A DNA stretch of 64,000 bases from Talpa occidentalis. Its lineage: Eukaryota > Chordata > Mammalia > Eulipotyphla > Talpidae. Below, in pieces: positions 13,549-24,497 of this stretch. Numbering within the stretch: position 1 is the stretch's first letter; the number at the start of each line of letters is the position of its first letter. Location: NCBI RefSeq assembly GCF_014898055.3, contig NW_023601212.1, positions 30,554,329-30,618,328 on the forward strand, in the 5' to 3' direction. The notes beneath the pieces were generated by a model that did not search any database, was not told the origin of the DNA, and worked only from the letters and a program-made list of their open reading frames with translations. The position numbers and the translations under genes were made by a program.

Positions 13549-14024
13549 TGTTACCAGGTTTGGGGTCCCTCGGTCCTTTACTATGGCTATGAAAGAATTC
13601 AAAGCCATGGTTAGGCAAAGCTAAGCAAACTTTATTTAGCGATAGTACTCCCAGGAAAAGGTCTGGGCGTGCAGAGTCCAGGGAAGAACAACATGAAGGA
13701 ATGGTGGTGGGGGGACTCCTGGCTTAAATGGGGCACAACTGGCTGCTTACTCTAGCCCTCTCTGGGGTTACAGCACAGGCACTCTGGGTGCTGGTTTATA
13801 GGTCCAGGCAGCAGATTTTAAGTCATTCCCCCTTCTGCTGTGCTCCTGGGATGTAGTTTTATCAGCCTCTGCAGCTGGTTGGGGTGGGGCCACCTTCCCC
13901 CCCTGGGCATTTCTTGGCTCTCTCTGGGTGTTATGTGCTCTGGCAAGTGTTTTCTGGAATCCTGGGTATAGTTGGTCATTGACTTTTCTTTAGGCATTAC
14001 CCTCCCTGCTCTAATTTCCTAACA
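13549..14024 (-). mobile_element. Solo LTR, ERV class I-like
   Basis: Read on the minus strand, a 476-bp unit starts TGTTAGGAAA and ends GGTAACA, that is TG...CA. It has a TATA-like CCTATAAACC near 13795 and AATAAAG at 13630-13636. The direct 4-bp duplication AAAG flanks it (13545-13548 and 14025-14028). TG...CA ends, internal promoter and poly(A) signals and a 4-bp duplication define a solo retroviral LTR, and 4 bp is typical of gammaretrovirus-like ERVs. No viral gene is present, so it arose by LTR-LTR recombination. It is antisense to the window and runs with OPCML. Confidence 0.88.
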
Positions 14025-14028
14025 AAAG

Positions 14029-16439
14029 CACCAGAGTGGGCTCTGTATAGAGATGATCTCCTGTCCTGGAGCCTGAGTGCTGAAGACACACAGAAAACCC
14101 ATAGCAATCACCAGGCTTGGCTAGCAAGAGGAAAGGAGTGAGCAAAAGGAAAGCAGTGGTAAGTGTCAGATGGAGAATTGGATGATGTGGAATGGAAGAA
14201 TCAGACACTTCAGGATCAGAGCCAGGTCCAGGCTGGGGTGGAGATGAACATCATCTTAACCACTGTCTGGATGTAAGGGGATACTGAGCATAGTGGGAAG
14301 GGCAGGTAAAGCGCCAGCCTCACCAATAGCTATACCTGGAATCCGTGTGACAGGTAGACTACCTCTGCATGCACACACATGCCTAAATCAATTTGTTTCA
14401 GTTCCCGTCAACCAAATATTTTCATCCATCCATTAAATACTTATTGATTGCTCATTACATGCCAGACACACTTAATAAGCATTTTTGACCGTCTAATCTG
14501 ATAGTTCCTGTGCCACACATTGGAGGTAAACATTTTCGTCGGCAGGGAGGTGCAAACTTCATCCTCGTCTTCATGGCCCTGATCTTTTGGTGGGGGGGAT
14601 AAGACATGTAATTCAGCAGTTACAGCTTTAACCTCTGCTTTCTATGACCAGCTGGCAAGCTGCGTCCTTAGCACAAGCCCCCGCACCTGGAGACCTGACC
14701 CCACGTTGTCTCTGGAGCTTCAAGGAGGTGTCAGTGGGCTTTTTATAGAGGGATTGGTTCAGTGCAGTCTGGTCCCGCCCACCTAGTGGGCAGCTGTGCA
14801 CATTCCCGTGGCCTTGTTACCTGCAGATTCCATGTAGCAGGGGCAAGCTGCACCTGACCCGGTCTGAGGGATAGGATGCTGTGTGGGACCATAGGGCTGC
14901 TCAAGTGATGTCCTGTTTGTAATGCTGTCATCTCCAGATCATGCGTGTTCCTTAGGGACGTATTAGTTAAAATAAGGGCTGAGAGCACTGTGGTTGAAAT
15001 GTATGTAGAACCAAAGATTTCTGACACCAGGGACACCTGTTCATTTCCCACTGGTTGGAGGGAAGGTACTGGCAGGGGCACAAGTGTGTCACCCCTGACC
15101 CTCTTGTCCACAGTGGGCGCCTGTGGTGTGAGGCTGGCTACAGGGAGCTCTCACTTCAGGTCTGTCCTGTCTGAGGTGCCCCCCACCCACCTGGCACTCT
15201 AACAAAGTGAGTTTCCTTTGAACGTTGCCTGGCACCTGCTGACAGCCCCCCAGTCTTTCTCAGAGCTATCCTTGGGCATCTTTTTAATGGCCTGACCTTA
15301 ATTGCATTTTCCTGTATGTGCCCTGGCAGTCAGCATGCAATTTAATAACACATTTTCAAGCTGCTGAGCCCATTCTTCCCTCCCTACCTACATCTTATGT
15401 AGTAGAAGATTTTAAGCCTCATTTTTAAGGTGATTGATTTGGTGTGTTTTCCACTTCCTTTCCTGCTGTGGGGACATTTTGCCTCTATGTGCGATAATTT
15501 TTTTTTAAAGGAACTTTGATTTTCCTGTCCCCTCACTTTCCACCCTGCTGTTGCAGAAGCAAGAACTGGGAGGCTTTATTCCTCAAGCAGCTACTTTGCG
15601 TTCTCTGATTTTGTTATTAGTTGTTGGTGCTTTGACTTAGCAAGGGCCAGGGCTCAGGGCTTGTCACACCGGTGATGTGTTTAAAGTGGCCACTCGGGCA
15701 TGTGTGTGCTGCTGCAGCCACGGACGTTTTAAAATTTGTTTTCTTTTGAAACTGGAGCATAGACTTTTATTTTATTTTTATGTGATAGCAGATAATGGAA
15801 ATTCATTACAAATGAAGCCATGCTCCATGATGAAGGAAGTGATGTATGCAGTAGTGGCTCCTTAAAATCTCTAAGTTTTGCATTTCTAGAAATCTAAAAA
15901 TCTGTTTTGCATTTCTATAGATAAGTTATATCTTTCATAAAAGCTTTGATGATGATTCAGTAACTCTCTTTTGCCTCAAAGTTGTCTACTTCATCTTTTA
16001 ATTCTCTTTGCATAAGTATGATTATATGCACGTTTTTTGAGAAATAGCTCTTGGACATGAGACTATAAAATGATGACATCAAAAATAGTTATGCAAACAA
16101 CATTTTAAAATAATAAGAAAAATGACATAAAACTTTAAGGATAGGAGCTATTAAACATATATTGAGATATATTCAGAAGATGGCATAATTCTTCCATCAT
16201 TATCTGCAGAACACCTGGGGCCAGTGGTTATATTTTGATGTGAAAAAACTATATCAGGGTGAGGAGAGGGTTAATGATTCTAAGTATTACTCACCCCAGA
16301 TTAAAAATTGACATGCAACCTCAGTGGCATTTGTAAGAATTTGCTGAGCAGCTTAAAACAAATCATTTGAATAACCTGCTCTGCACAGGACCTATTCAAG
16401 TATAGGCTGTTGTCAACTTAATGTTCAACAATCTGAAGA
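14029..16439. other. Unique intron, GC-richer at 14.65-15.25 kb
   Basis: 14650-15250 is less AT-rich than the surroundings, with frames of up to 122 codons but no protein family. An ACTCTAACA near 15200 could be an LTR edge; no second edge was found. 15300-15880 is unique sequence of the kind often conserved between mammals; this cannot be decided by eye. Confidence 0.45.
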
Positions 16440-16560
16440 AGGCGGTAGGGCAGGTTCGACTTCCCTCAATTTACAGATGAAGACATTGAAATTTAGTCAG
16501 GTTAACTAATGTAATAAAGGTGACAGAGCAAGAGGCCTCAGCAGGAGTTAAATGTTGCAT
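16440..16560 (-). mobile_element. MIR SINE fragment
   Basis: TCAATTTACAGATGAAGACA followed by a GGTTAACTAATGTAATAAAG stretch and GACAGAGCAAGA match the antisense MIR core, diverged. Confidence 0.6.
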
Positions 16561-16607
16561 GCCCCCTAGCCCTAGTGCATGTTTGAATTAAAGCTTGGGT
16601 TATCATT

Positions 16608-16879
16608 TTTTTAAAGATTCATTTATTTATACAAGAACTGGGGTACAGACCAGAGGTGTGGGGCGGGGAGAGGGTGAGAGAATTCACCAGAGACAGAGTG
16701 GAGAGCAGAACAGGCAGGCAGAATGAAGACACCACTGAGGGGAGCAGTGGGAGAGGCAGGAGAGGTCTGCTGCACCATGTGGGTTTCTCCCTGGCCGGTT
16801 GGGAATCGAACCAGCCCTGCAAAGGTTGCAGACAGCTTTACAGCACAGTGCTTGACCTGCTGTGCCACCGGCGAGGCCC
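16608..16879 (-). mobile_element. tRNA-headed SINE with TSD
   Basis: Minus-strand copy: the tail (antisense TTTTAAAGATTCATTTATTT) is at the left, and the head ends at CCACCGGCGAGGCCC. TSD TTGGGTTATCATT is present at 16595-16607 and 16880-16892. The 150-codon frame crossing it on the plus strand is SINE read-through. Confidence 0.95.
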
Positions 16880-16892
16880 TTGGGTTATCATT

Positions 16893-17375
16893 CATGCTGC
16901 CTTTTCAGTTGGATTAACCTCCATGTTACAGTACTTGGAAACCATAAGCCAAACCATCACTTGTCAGACATTCAAAGTAAGACAGGGAGCTCAAGCATGG
17001 CAGAGGATGGATCCAGAGTTTTGCCTTAACCTGCTGTTTCAAATGAGGTACAGCATCACACAGTCTCTTCCAGGTTTTCATCCTTCCCCTTGCCACCTTG
17101 GTGCCTAATCTTGGTCTAAGGTCATAGTGCCCTGAACACTTCCAATCTCGTCTACACCTTCCTGGACAGGATTCCACTCCCCTTTCCTTCACTTCCTTGG
17201 GATCCTAAACTCCTATCAAAGAAACAGTACAGATATCAACCTCACCCCCACCCTAGGCCCCTCTATTTCTACAAGATCAGTTTGACCTGCTTTGGAGAAC
17301 TTTATGCCAATGAAAGAAGTTATGTGAATTGACTATGTTAATAGTAAATTAAGTATAGAATCTATATCCTGAATC
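16893..17375. other. Unique intron
   Basis: Short unique spacer between the SINE and the L1. No gene seen. Confidence 0.55.
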
Positions 17376-17390
17376 AAAAATGGACTGTTT

Positions 17391-19156
17391 TATAGTTTTC
17401 TTTGTATAGGTCCTTTACCTCTTTTGTTAGATTTATTCCCAAATATTTGATTTTTTTTGTTTCGATAATAAAAGGGGTGGTTTTTTTGATTTCTGAAATG
17501 GAAAGACATCCCCTGCTCATGGATTGGAAGAATAAACATTATTAAAATGGCCATCCTACCAAAAGCAATATACAGATTCAATGCTATTCCAATCAAAATC
17601 TCAATGGCATTCTTCAAAGAAATAGAACAATTATTGATGAAATTCATATGGAATCACCAAAAACCCCGAATAGCCAAAGCTCTACTGAAAAAAAAAGAAG
17701 GAAATGGAGGCATCACACTCCCAGACTTCAAACTATACTACAAAGCCATAATCATCAAAACTGCATGGTATTGGAACAAGAACAGACATACAGACCAATG
17801 GAATCGAATAGAAAATCCAGAAATAAACCCACAGATTTATGGTCAACTAATCTTTGACAAAGGAGCAAAGACTATGCATTGGAGCAAAGAAAGTTTGTTC
17901 AATAAATGGTGCTGGGAAAACTGGGTCGCTACATGCAAAAGAATGAAGCTTGACCACTACCTCACACCATACACAAAAATCAACTCAAAATGGATTAAAG
18001 AACTAGACATAAGACCTGAAACCATAAAATACATAGAAGGAAATATAGGCGAAACACTACGGGATTTGTACATCAAAGACATCTTTACAGACACATCACC
18101 CAAAGCAGTGATAGTGAAGACAAAGATAAACAGCTGGGACTACATCAAATTAAAGAGCTTCTGCACAGCAAAAGAGACAATAACAAAAACAAAGAGAAAC
18201 CCCACCAACTGGGAGAACATTTTTGCACCCAACACTAATGATAAAGGACTGATCACAAAAATCTGCAAAGAGCTGATGAGACTCAACAACAACAAAGAAA
18301 ATAATCCAGTCAAAAAATGGGCAGAAGAGCTAAAAAGAAACTTCTCTGAAGAGGAAATGCAAATGGCCAACAGACATATGAAAAAATGTTCAACATCACT
18401 TGTAATCAGGGAAATGCAAATCAAAACTACCATGAGATACCATCTCACACCAGTGAGAATGGCACATATTAAAAAAACTAGCAACAACAACTGTTGGTGA
18501 GGATGTGGAGAAAAAGGAACTCTTGTGCACTGTTGGTGGGAGTGCAAACTGGTCCAACCACTATGGAGAGCTGTGTGGAGATTTCTGGACCTACTAAACA
18601 TAGAGCTTCCATATGATCCAGCAATTCCACTCCTAGGTATTTACCCAAAGGACACAGAAACATCAATTCCAAAGAGCACCTGCACTCCTATGTTTATAGC
18701 AGCACTGTTTACAATAGCTAAGCTTTGGAAACAACCCAAATGCCCAAAAATAGATGACTGGATCAAGAAGATGTGGTACATATATACCATGGAATATTAC
18801 TCAGCATTCAAAAAAGATAAACACATGCAATTTGCAGCAACATGGATGGCGCTGGAAGGGATCATGCTCAGTGAAATAAGCCAAAAAGAAAAAGAAAAAT
18901 ACCGGATAGTCTCACTCATAGCAGGAATCTAGAAAACTTAAATAAGGGACCAGGAAAATGAATATAAGAAAGTGAAAATCAAAGTCAACAAAAAACTATG
19001 AACCAGAGACACTTTTTGGGAGCGGGGGGGAAAGGATTGGGTCAGAATTGGGCGTTTGCAATTGTATAGGGGAATATAAAAATAAAATTTAATATTAAAA
19101 AAATAAATAAATAAAATTTTGGAACTCGAAAAAAAAAAAAAATAAAACATTCAAAT

Positions 19157-19190
<34 letters not shown>
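17391..19190 (+). mobile_element. Young L1, 5'-truncated and 5'-inverted
   Basis: The TSD AAAAATGGACTGTTT lies at 17376-17390 and 19191-19205. Positions 17391 to about 17488 are L1 ORF2 in antisense (minus-strand codons for [19 protein letters not shown]). From about 17489 the element continues in sense, resuming roughly 15 codons further along ORF2. This is the structure produced by twin priming. ORF2 ends at 18932, followed by a short 3' UTR with a G-rich tract (19019-19030) and a two-part A tail. Low divergence and a long open frame suggest recent insertion. Confidence 0.95.
17489..18932 (+). pseudogene. L1 ORF2 C-terminal fragment, one stop
   Basis: About 481 codons of the C-terminal part of the L1 reverse-transcriptase/endonuclease protein, beginning within the region after the polymerase core ([14 protein letters not shown]) and running to the terminal cysteine-rich segment (CGEKGTL, then HCWWEC). 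The frame is open apart from one TGA at 18498-18500, where relatives have an arginine codon, probably CGA; a CpG transition explains it. The endonuclease and most of the polymerase are absent, so the product cannot be functional. The Cys-His-type motif is otherwise kept. Confidence 0.9.
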
Positions 19191-19198
<8 letters not shown>

Positions 19199-19205
19199 AC
19201 TGTTT

Positions 19206-20964
19206 ATTTTGTGTTTGAGAGAGACCAAATTTCTTGTCTTGGAGCAACTTGTGCCTTGGAAATGGCAAACATTTACACTGTCATTAGATCTCAGGCCACC
19301 ATGGGGCTTTTTATAAACCACTCTTAGTTCCATTTAGATTTCCCATTTGGCATTTCTGGGACACAGAGGATCTCTTCTGCCAACCTATAAATTCATTTAA
19401 AAATCTGTGATTTTCCCTGAAAAATCCTAATAACTGAAGGAGCCAACAACAATACTACAAATAATGATGGTCCCTATTAGAAGACAGAGCTCTTCCTTTT
19501 TCAGTCTGACCTTAATTTAGGTGACATTCTGAGGGCGGTATTTGTGCGACTCTGTTAATCACCAGTCTCACAGCAAGCTAGGGAACTCCCCTCTGCTTTC
19601 AACTAACAATAATCCAATAATAAAGCCAGTTCCCAAAGGATGCATGGTTCACTCAATTGGGGATTTTAAATCAGCCAGGTTTCCGTGATGTGATGTTGTT
19701 TTTGAAGGGGGGATCTGAAATTAAGAGGGTATTAAGATAAAAAACAAAAAACAAAAAACAAAGGAAAAGAAGTGAGAAGAAAGAAGCAGCATTGGAAGAG
19801 AGGGTACAATCTCTATTCCAACAATATCTTCTTCTAAAGCTGTTTATGACAAAAAGAGGATTAGGGAGCTCATATCCCAGCTATATTAAATTAAATCTCA
19901 GGCCCCTTTGCTCAGACACACGTAGGTCTGAGAACATCAATCCTATCACGACAAAATAGCCCCTGGGGAAAGGAGTCCTCCTGGCAGTGTGCCACCCGGC
20001 TCTTATAAACTGTTAACCGTGGTAATGAACCAATCCAAGAGACATATTAATAATGACATGAAGAGACACATTTAGTGTTGATTGTTGAGATGGTGGCAGA
20101 TTTATTGCCAGCTTGCCAGGAGGGAGGGCTTGGCCCAGCAATGGTGCAATTAAAAACAAATTGAATACAGGGACAAAGAATCAATAATCTAACAGGGCAA
20201 CTTTTAGTTTGCAAAATACAAATATAAATTAATTGACCTGAACACATTTGCTAACTGGTCATTAATGTCTGCTTGCTGGCCAATAGGAGCGTGTCACCCA
20301 GCCATTATGTTGATTGCAGCAGGCTGGGTGCTTGCACTTCCAGCTCAGCCTGCCAGGGCTGCCCTCTGGGGCACATAGTTTGGGGGTGATTTCCAGCTTA
20401 ACAGAAGGAAACTAGCTGTGTCAGATCTTTCCCCAGAAGCTCTAAATTATGGAATTTTAAAAAAGGTTTCACCAAGAATTTCTTTATTCAGAGCCTTATG
20501 TATACAAAGATCTGTCCTTAGCACAGGGAGACAGAAGGGAATAAATTCAAGCGGGGGAGGTGCTCTCTTTTATAGTGTGGTCTCCAATAACCTCCACATT
20601 TTACCCCCAATAAAGCACCCCTATCAGATGACTGTTCTGTCATAAGAGCAATCAACATTTTTCTCAATCTTTTATAAAATGTTAGTAAAAGTGTATTTAG
20701 GACATTTTGTAATTATCTTTATGGATTGGTAATATTTAATCTAAATTTGTTAAGGAGTTACCTATATAGTCCTGCTAATCCAGATGTCAATCCTGAAGGA
20801 ATGTCTATGTGTAAAATGATGGAGCCAACTCTGGCTCCTGCCTTCAGGGAAATAATGATCCACAAGGAAAAATAATTAGATCTACTAATTGTTCAAATAT
20901 GAAAGAGAAAACTACAGGTATCAGAAGGAAATGAAGGCAAACACTATTGGAATTCCACATAAAG
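19206..20964. other. Unique intron
   Basis: No gene. Includes an (AAAAAAC)n stretch near 19739-19762 and the conserved-looking block noted separately at 19990-20340. Confidence 0.5.
19990..20340. promoter_or_regulatory. Candidate conserved noncoding element
   Basis: This stretch is free of recognisable repeats and packed with homeodomain- and TALE-like words: AATTAATTGAC, TAATGACATG, TAATAATG, TCAATAATC, GTGTTGATTG, TGATTGCAGC, and a CCAAT word (GGCCAATAGGAG). Such density is typical of neural intronic enhancers, but that is inference; the sequence alone does not prove regulation. Confidence 0.3.
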
Positions 20965-21250
20965 CCTTTGGTTTGGGGGTCTGCAACTCTAAAACTTCAC
21001 TGTCAATAAGACAGCTATTAGTATGAGTGATTCTTTTCTTTTTCTTTTTTTTTTTTTTTTTAGTATGAGTGATTCTTTTCAATTAAATTAAGATTAAATA
21101 ATACTAAAAAATTGACTTTCCCAGTCACACCAACCACATCCCATGCTCATTAGCCCCTGTGGCTACCATGATGGACAGTGCAGACCTAGAAAACATCCAT
21201 CGTCACAGAAATGCCTTTGAGACAACATTGCTGCAAAGGGTTAAAGGCCT
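20965..21250. mobile_element. hAT-type DNA transposon relic
   Basis: The phrases CACTGTCAATAAGACAGC, CCCAGTCACACCAACCACAT, GTGGCTACCATGATGGACAG and ACATCCATCGTCACAGAAAT match the common mammalian nonautonomous hAT family that carries TGGCTAGTGGCTACC. I am not sure of the exact MER name. It is interrupted at 21039-21060 by a tail-only insertion. Confidence 0.55.
21039..21060 (-). mobile_element. Tail-only retroposition with 20-bp TSD
   Basis: The 20-bp word TAGTATGAGTGATTCTTTTC occurs exactly at 21019-21038 and again at 21061-21080. Between the copies is only TTTTTC followed by T16, a poly(A) tail on the minus strand. The right copy ends TTTTC/AATT, like the TTTT/AA site nicked by L1 endonuclease. 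This looks like an L1-mediated insertion in which only the A tail was copied. Confidence 0.8.
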
Positions 21251-22148
21251 ATGGGATGGCACTGCCCTAAAGGGTCTGTGGAATTTGGGTATCCAGAAAG
21301 AACATTAAGACAGATGGCTGTGTAAGAAATGGCAAAGAAAGCAGACGAGAGGGGTGGGCGTGTATGACAACAAAGCGTGACTACACTGATGCGATGTAAA
21401 AGTGGAGCAAGAGTTGGGGAGCATATTTGGCCCTGAATAATTTAGTACTGGAAAAAATTATCTAAGAAGTTTTGACTTTCTATTATTGCCAATAGGGAGT
21501 CATTAAAATTATGAGTAGAAGGAAGTGACATGATCAGATGTGTGCTTCAGGAATATTTAGACAACGTTGTTAAGATGAGTTATAAGGAGGCAGAGACTGA
21601 GGTCTGGGTAGCAATTAGGATGCGACAGTGAAAAGTCACAGGAGAGTAACATTCTGCACTTTGATGGGAATGGCTGTGGGAATGAAAAGGAAGAAAATGA
21701 CTTTATTGGAAATGACATCTATTTTGATAGAAAAACAAGAGAGAAAGAAGAACCAGGCTAAAGCCAAGATTTTAGACAAAGACAAGGTGTGGAGGAATAG
21801 AAATGTGAGCTCAAAGGAAAAGCAGGGTTTGGCGTGAAGGGAAGTTCTCTGAGTTAGCCTTCAGGCTATTCCCCTGGGAAAAGTTCTGGAGGGAATCAGA
21901 AATTTAAGAGGCAAGAATGAGGGAAGAAATTAAGAACTAGATATGGAGATTTAAGAGTGAGTGATACAGGCCAGATATTAACTCCAAGAAGGAAGTTATA
22001 ATTACTAAGATAAATAAACTCAAGGGAGAGAAAGAGGTTCAGGGAGGACAGACCCTGACTATAGACAGAAAAGGTGGAAATGCTTAAACAGAGATAACCT
22101 GGCAAATGACATGGATCATCCTGCTTATTTAAAAGGCAGGGATCACTG
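21251..22148. other. Unique intron
   Basis: No gene. Around 21480-21620 (GAAGTGACATGATCAGATGT) resembles an old L2-type interspersed repeat. Confidence 0.45.
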
Positions 22149-22410
22149 GGCCTCCCTGGTGGTGCAAGGGATTAAGACACAACCTATGAAGCTATCTGCA
22201 GCCACTGCAGCACGAGTTTGATCCCCGGGTGGCCAGCGAGCAACCCACATGGTGCAACAGACCTCTCCTGTCTCGCTGCTCCCCTCAGCAGGGTATTTCA
22301 ATCTGCCTGTTCTGTTCCCCATTCTGTCTCTGGTGAATCCTCTCACCCCCTGCACCTCTGGCCTGTACCCCAGTTCTTGTATGCACAAATAAATGAATCC
22401 TTAAAAAAAA
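22149..22410 (+). mobile_element. tRNA-headed SINE, diverged subfamily
   Basis: Head GGCCTCCCTGGTGGTGCAAG with the variant GGATTAAGACACAACCTATG, B-box GTTTGATCC, and tail ending ATGCACAAATAAATGAATCC. Flanks AAAAGGCAGGGATCAC and AAAAGGGAAGAATCAG look like a degraded TSD. Older than the GCGCAGCGG type. Confidence 0.9.
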
Positions 22411-22464
22411 TAAAAGGGAAGAATCAGGAGGAAATCTCACAGAGAGGCTAAGTGTAGGCTTTCA

Positions 22465-22600
22465 CTACAAACAAAGCAGAGATCAATCACAGCTCTGTAC
22501 TTACTAGCTGGTGACCTAAGTCAAGTTCCTTAGCTTTGCTGAGCCTCAGTTTCCTCATTCACAAAAACTGGGAAAATGTGTCCCACTTTCTGGGGTTATG
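22465..22600 (+). mobile_element. MIR SINE fragment
   Basis: CTTACTAGCTGGTGACCTAA and GAGCCTCAGTTTCCTCATTC are classic MIR core phrases in sense. Confidence 0.85.
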
Positions 22601-23323
22601 GGGAAATAGATTTGGGCAGGTTCTTTAATATGATTGCTATATTAGGTACTCAGGGCATGATGGCCATGGTTAAGAATCATTTAAAAGGAAAAAAAAATCA
22701 TGTAAAAGGAAGCAGATACTTGACTGCTTCCCTTGTGATGATTTTACTTCACTTCTATTGCTCTTCAATTTCACAATACAGAATTTATTTACTTATGCTA
22801 CTGATAGGCTAGACTCAGGAAATAAGCTGAGATCACCATGCAAATCGACAACATAACAGGCATTTCATTTGCTCCTCCATGTCTACATCGGTGATGATTC
22901 TGAGAGCACTTTATGACTGTTCTGTTGATTTAAGTCTATTGCAAATAAAGCAGGTGATAGCCACAGGCTCTGCTACCTTGCTTTCTGACTACGGTGTATC
23001 ACCAAGTCAGGTTCTAAGATGGGAAGCACATTCTTGGATCACATGGAAGAATTTGCCTCAAAACAAGACCACACACTCTCAAAACCAGGACTCTTCAATG
23101 GGGTTGAAAAGCATTCAGGGTCAAACCACCGTGGCTGTGGGTTCATCCAATGAAAACCTTTGCTTTGGTCTCACTTTTGGAAAATCCCAACTCTTCCCTT
23201 TCTGATAATTAAAAGATTTTAAGTATCACAAGAGTAATTACATATACCTGCTTCCGCACTTTTCTAGTAGGCAGATAAACCTATATATTTAATGGAAGAT
23301 GAGAAGGAACTCCTGGGGCCACA
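22601..23323. other. Unique intron
   Basis: A 108-codon frame at 22879-23205 shows no recognisable family. Nothing else stands out. Confidence 0.5.
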
Positions 23324-23342
23324 AAAGAAATAGTTATTAAAC

Positions 23343-23721
23343 TCATGTCATTCACAGCAACATGGATAGAGCTGGAAGGGATCATTCTCAGTGAAATAAG
23401 CCAGAAAGAAAAAGAAAAATATTGGATGGTTTCACTTATAGTAGTAATGTAGAGGATCCAAATAAGGGATCAGGAAAAAAATAGTAATTATGATAAAGTA
23501 AAAATCAAAATTAACAGGCATCTATAAACCAGAGACATTCTGCAGGGGTAGAGAAGGAAATAGGATCAAAACAGAGGTGGGATGAGCACAAGGGACTACA
23601 GTGATGGTACACAGGTGAATTAGGTGGTGGGAATTTCATGGGGACCAAAGCCGAGATGAGAAATCATACAAAGTACGAAAATGAAGAATGATGTAAAATA
23701 AATACATTAATAAATTTTAAG
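23343..23721 (+). mobile_element. 5'-truncated L1 3' end with TSD
   Basis: It begins in the last codons of ORF2 (AACATGGATAGAGCTGGAAG) and runs through the purine-rich 3' UTR to AATAAATACATTAATAAATT. Flanks AAAGAAATAGTTATTAAAC (23324-23342) and AAAGAAATAGTTTATTAAAC (23722-23741) differ by one T. Older subfamily than the 17.4 kb element. Confidence 0.9.
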
Positions 23722-23741
23722 AAAGAAATAGTTTATTAAAC

Positions 23742-24207
23742 CTGCAAAAGCTGCATGCTTGGGTATGAGAAAATGCAGGTGAGTGTATGCGTGTGAGTAT
23801 GTGTGTGTGTGTGATGATCTTAACTTCAGTGCAGAGCAGAACAAAGTCACATATTCTCACAACAATGGAAGAAATACTCTGTGTTTGAGACTGTACTGTC
23901 ACCAACTCTACATGGCATCATGAAAGGTGTGGGAACCCAGGAGATTCAGTGGAAATGAACACCAATTCTCTTCTAGCCTCAAGAGGTGTCCAATTGAGAT
24001 AATAGCTGAGTGACACAAGCTGAGAGAAGAGAGAGACCTTTGCATGGAGAGTGAGACAGAGGCCTCATTCCAACCCTAGGAACCAGTACGAACTTGAGGG
24101 AGCCAGCAAGAGCCAGTAGTGAGACACTTTCCTTATTGGGTGCACAGTGCATTCTGAGGGCAATTGCTTCATTTTGATCCTTCTAAGTTACCACTGACTT
24201 CTTAGTT
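23742..24207. other. Unique intron with imperfect GT run
   Basis: GTATGCGTGTGAGTATGTGTGTGTGTGTG at about 23785-23813 is an imperfect microsatellite. The rest is unremarkable. Confidence 0.5.
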
Positions 24208-24218
24208 TACTCAACATT

Positions 24219-24486
24219 TATTTCATTTTTTAAATATTTATTTATACAAGAACTGGGGTATAGGCCAGAGGCACAGGAGGGTGAGAGAATTCACCAGAGA
24301 TAGAGTGGGGAACAGAACAGGCAGACAGGATGAAGACACTGCTGAGAGGAGAAGCAGGCAAGGCAGGAGAGGTCTGCTGTGCCATGTGGGTATCTCCCTG
24401 CCGACCAGGAATTGAACCTGCATTGCAGAGGCTGCGGACAGCTTCACAGTGCTACGCTCAACCCGCTGAGCCACCGGGGAGGCCCC
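24219..24486 (-). mobile_element. tRNA-headed SINE with TSD
   Basis: Antisense tail TTTTTAAATATTTATTTATA at the left and head CCACCGGGGAGGCCCC at the right. TSD TACTCAACATT at 24208-24218 and 24487-24497. Confidence 0.95.
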
Positions 24487-24497
24487 TACTCAACATT

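Noticed and set aside
14690..15205. Possible further LTR (ACTCTAACA edge)
   Set aside because: Only one candidate edge; no TSD, poly(A) word or second terminus found.
16656..17108. 150-codon plus-strand frame
   Set aside because: Its first part is the antisense of a SINE; similar frames recur in most other SINE copies here.
18140..18601. 153-codon minus-strand frame with hydrophobic runs
   Set aside because: It is the antisense shadow of the L1 ORF2 fragment; the same shadow appears in the other L1 copies.
23343..24486. Composite transposon (L1 plus SINE moving together)
   Set aside because: Each has its own TSD, so they inserted independently.
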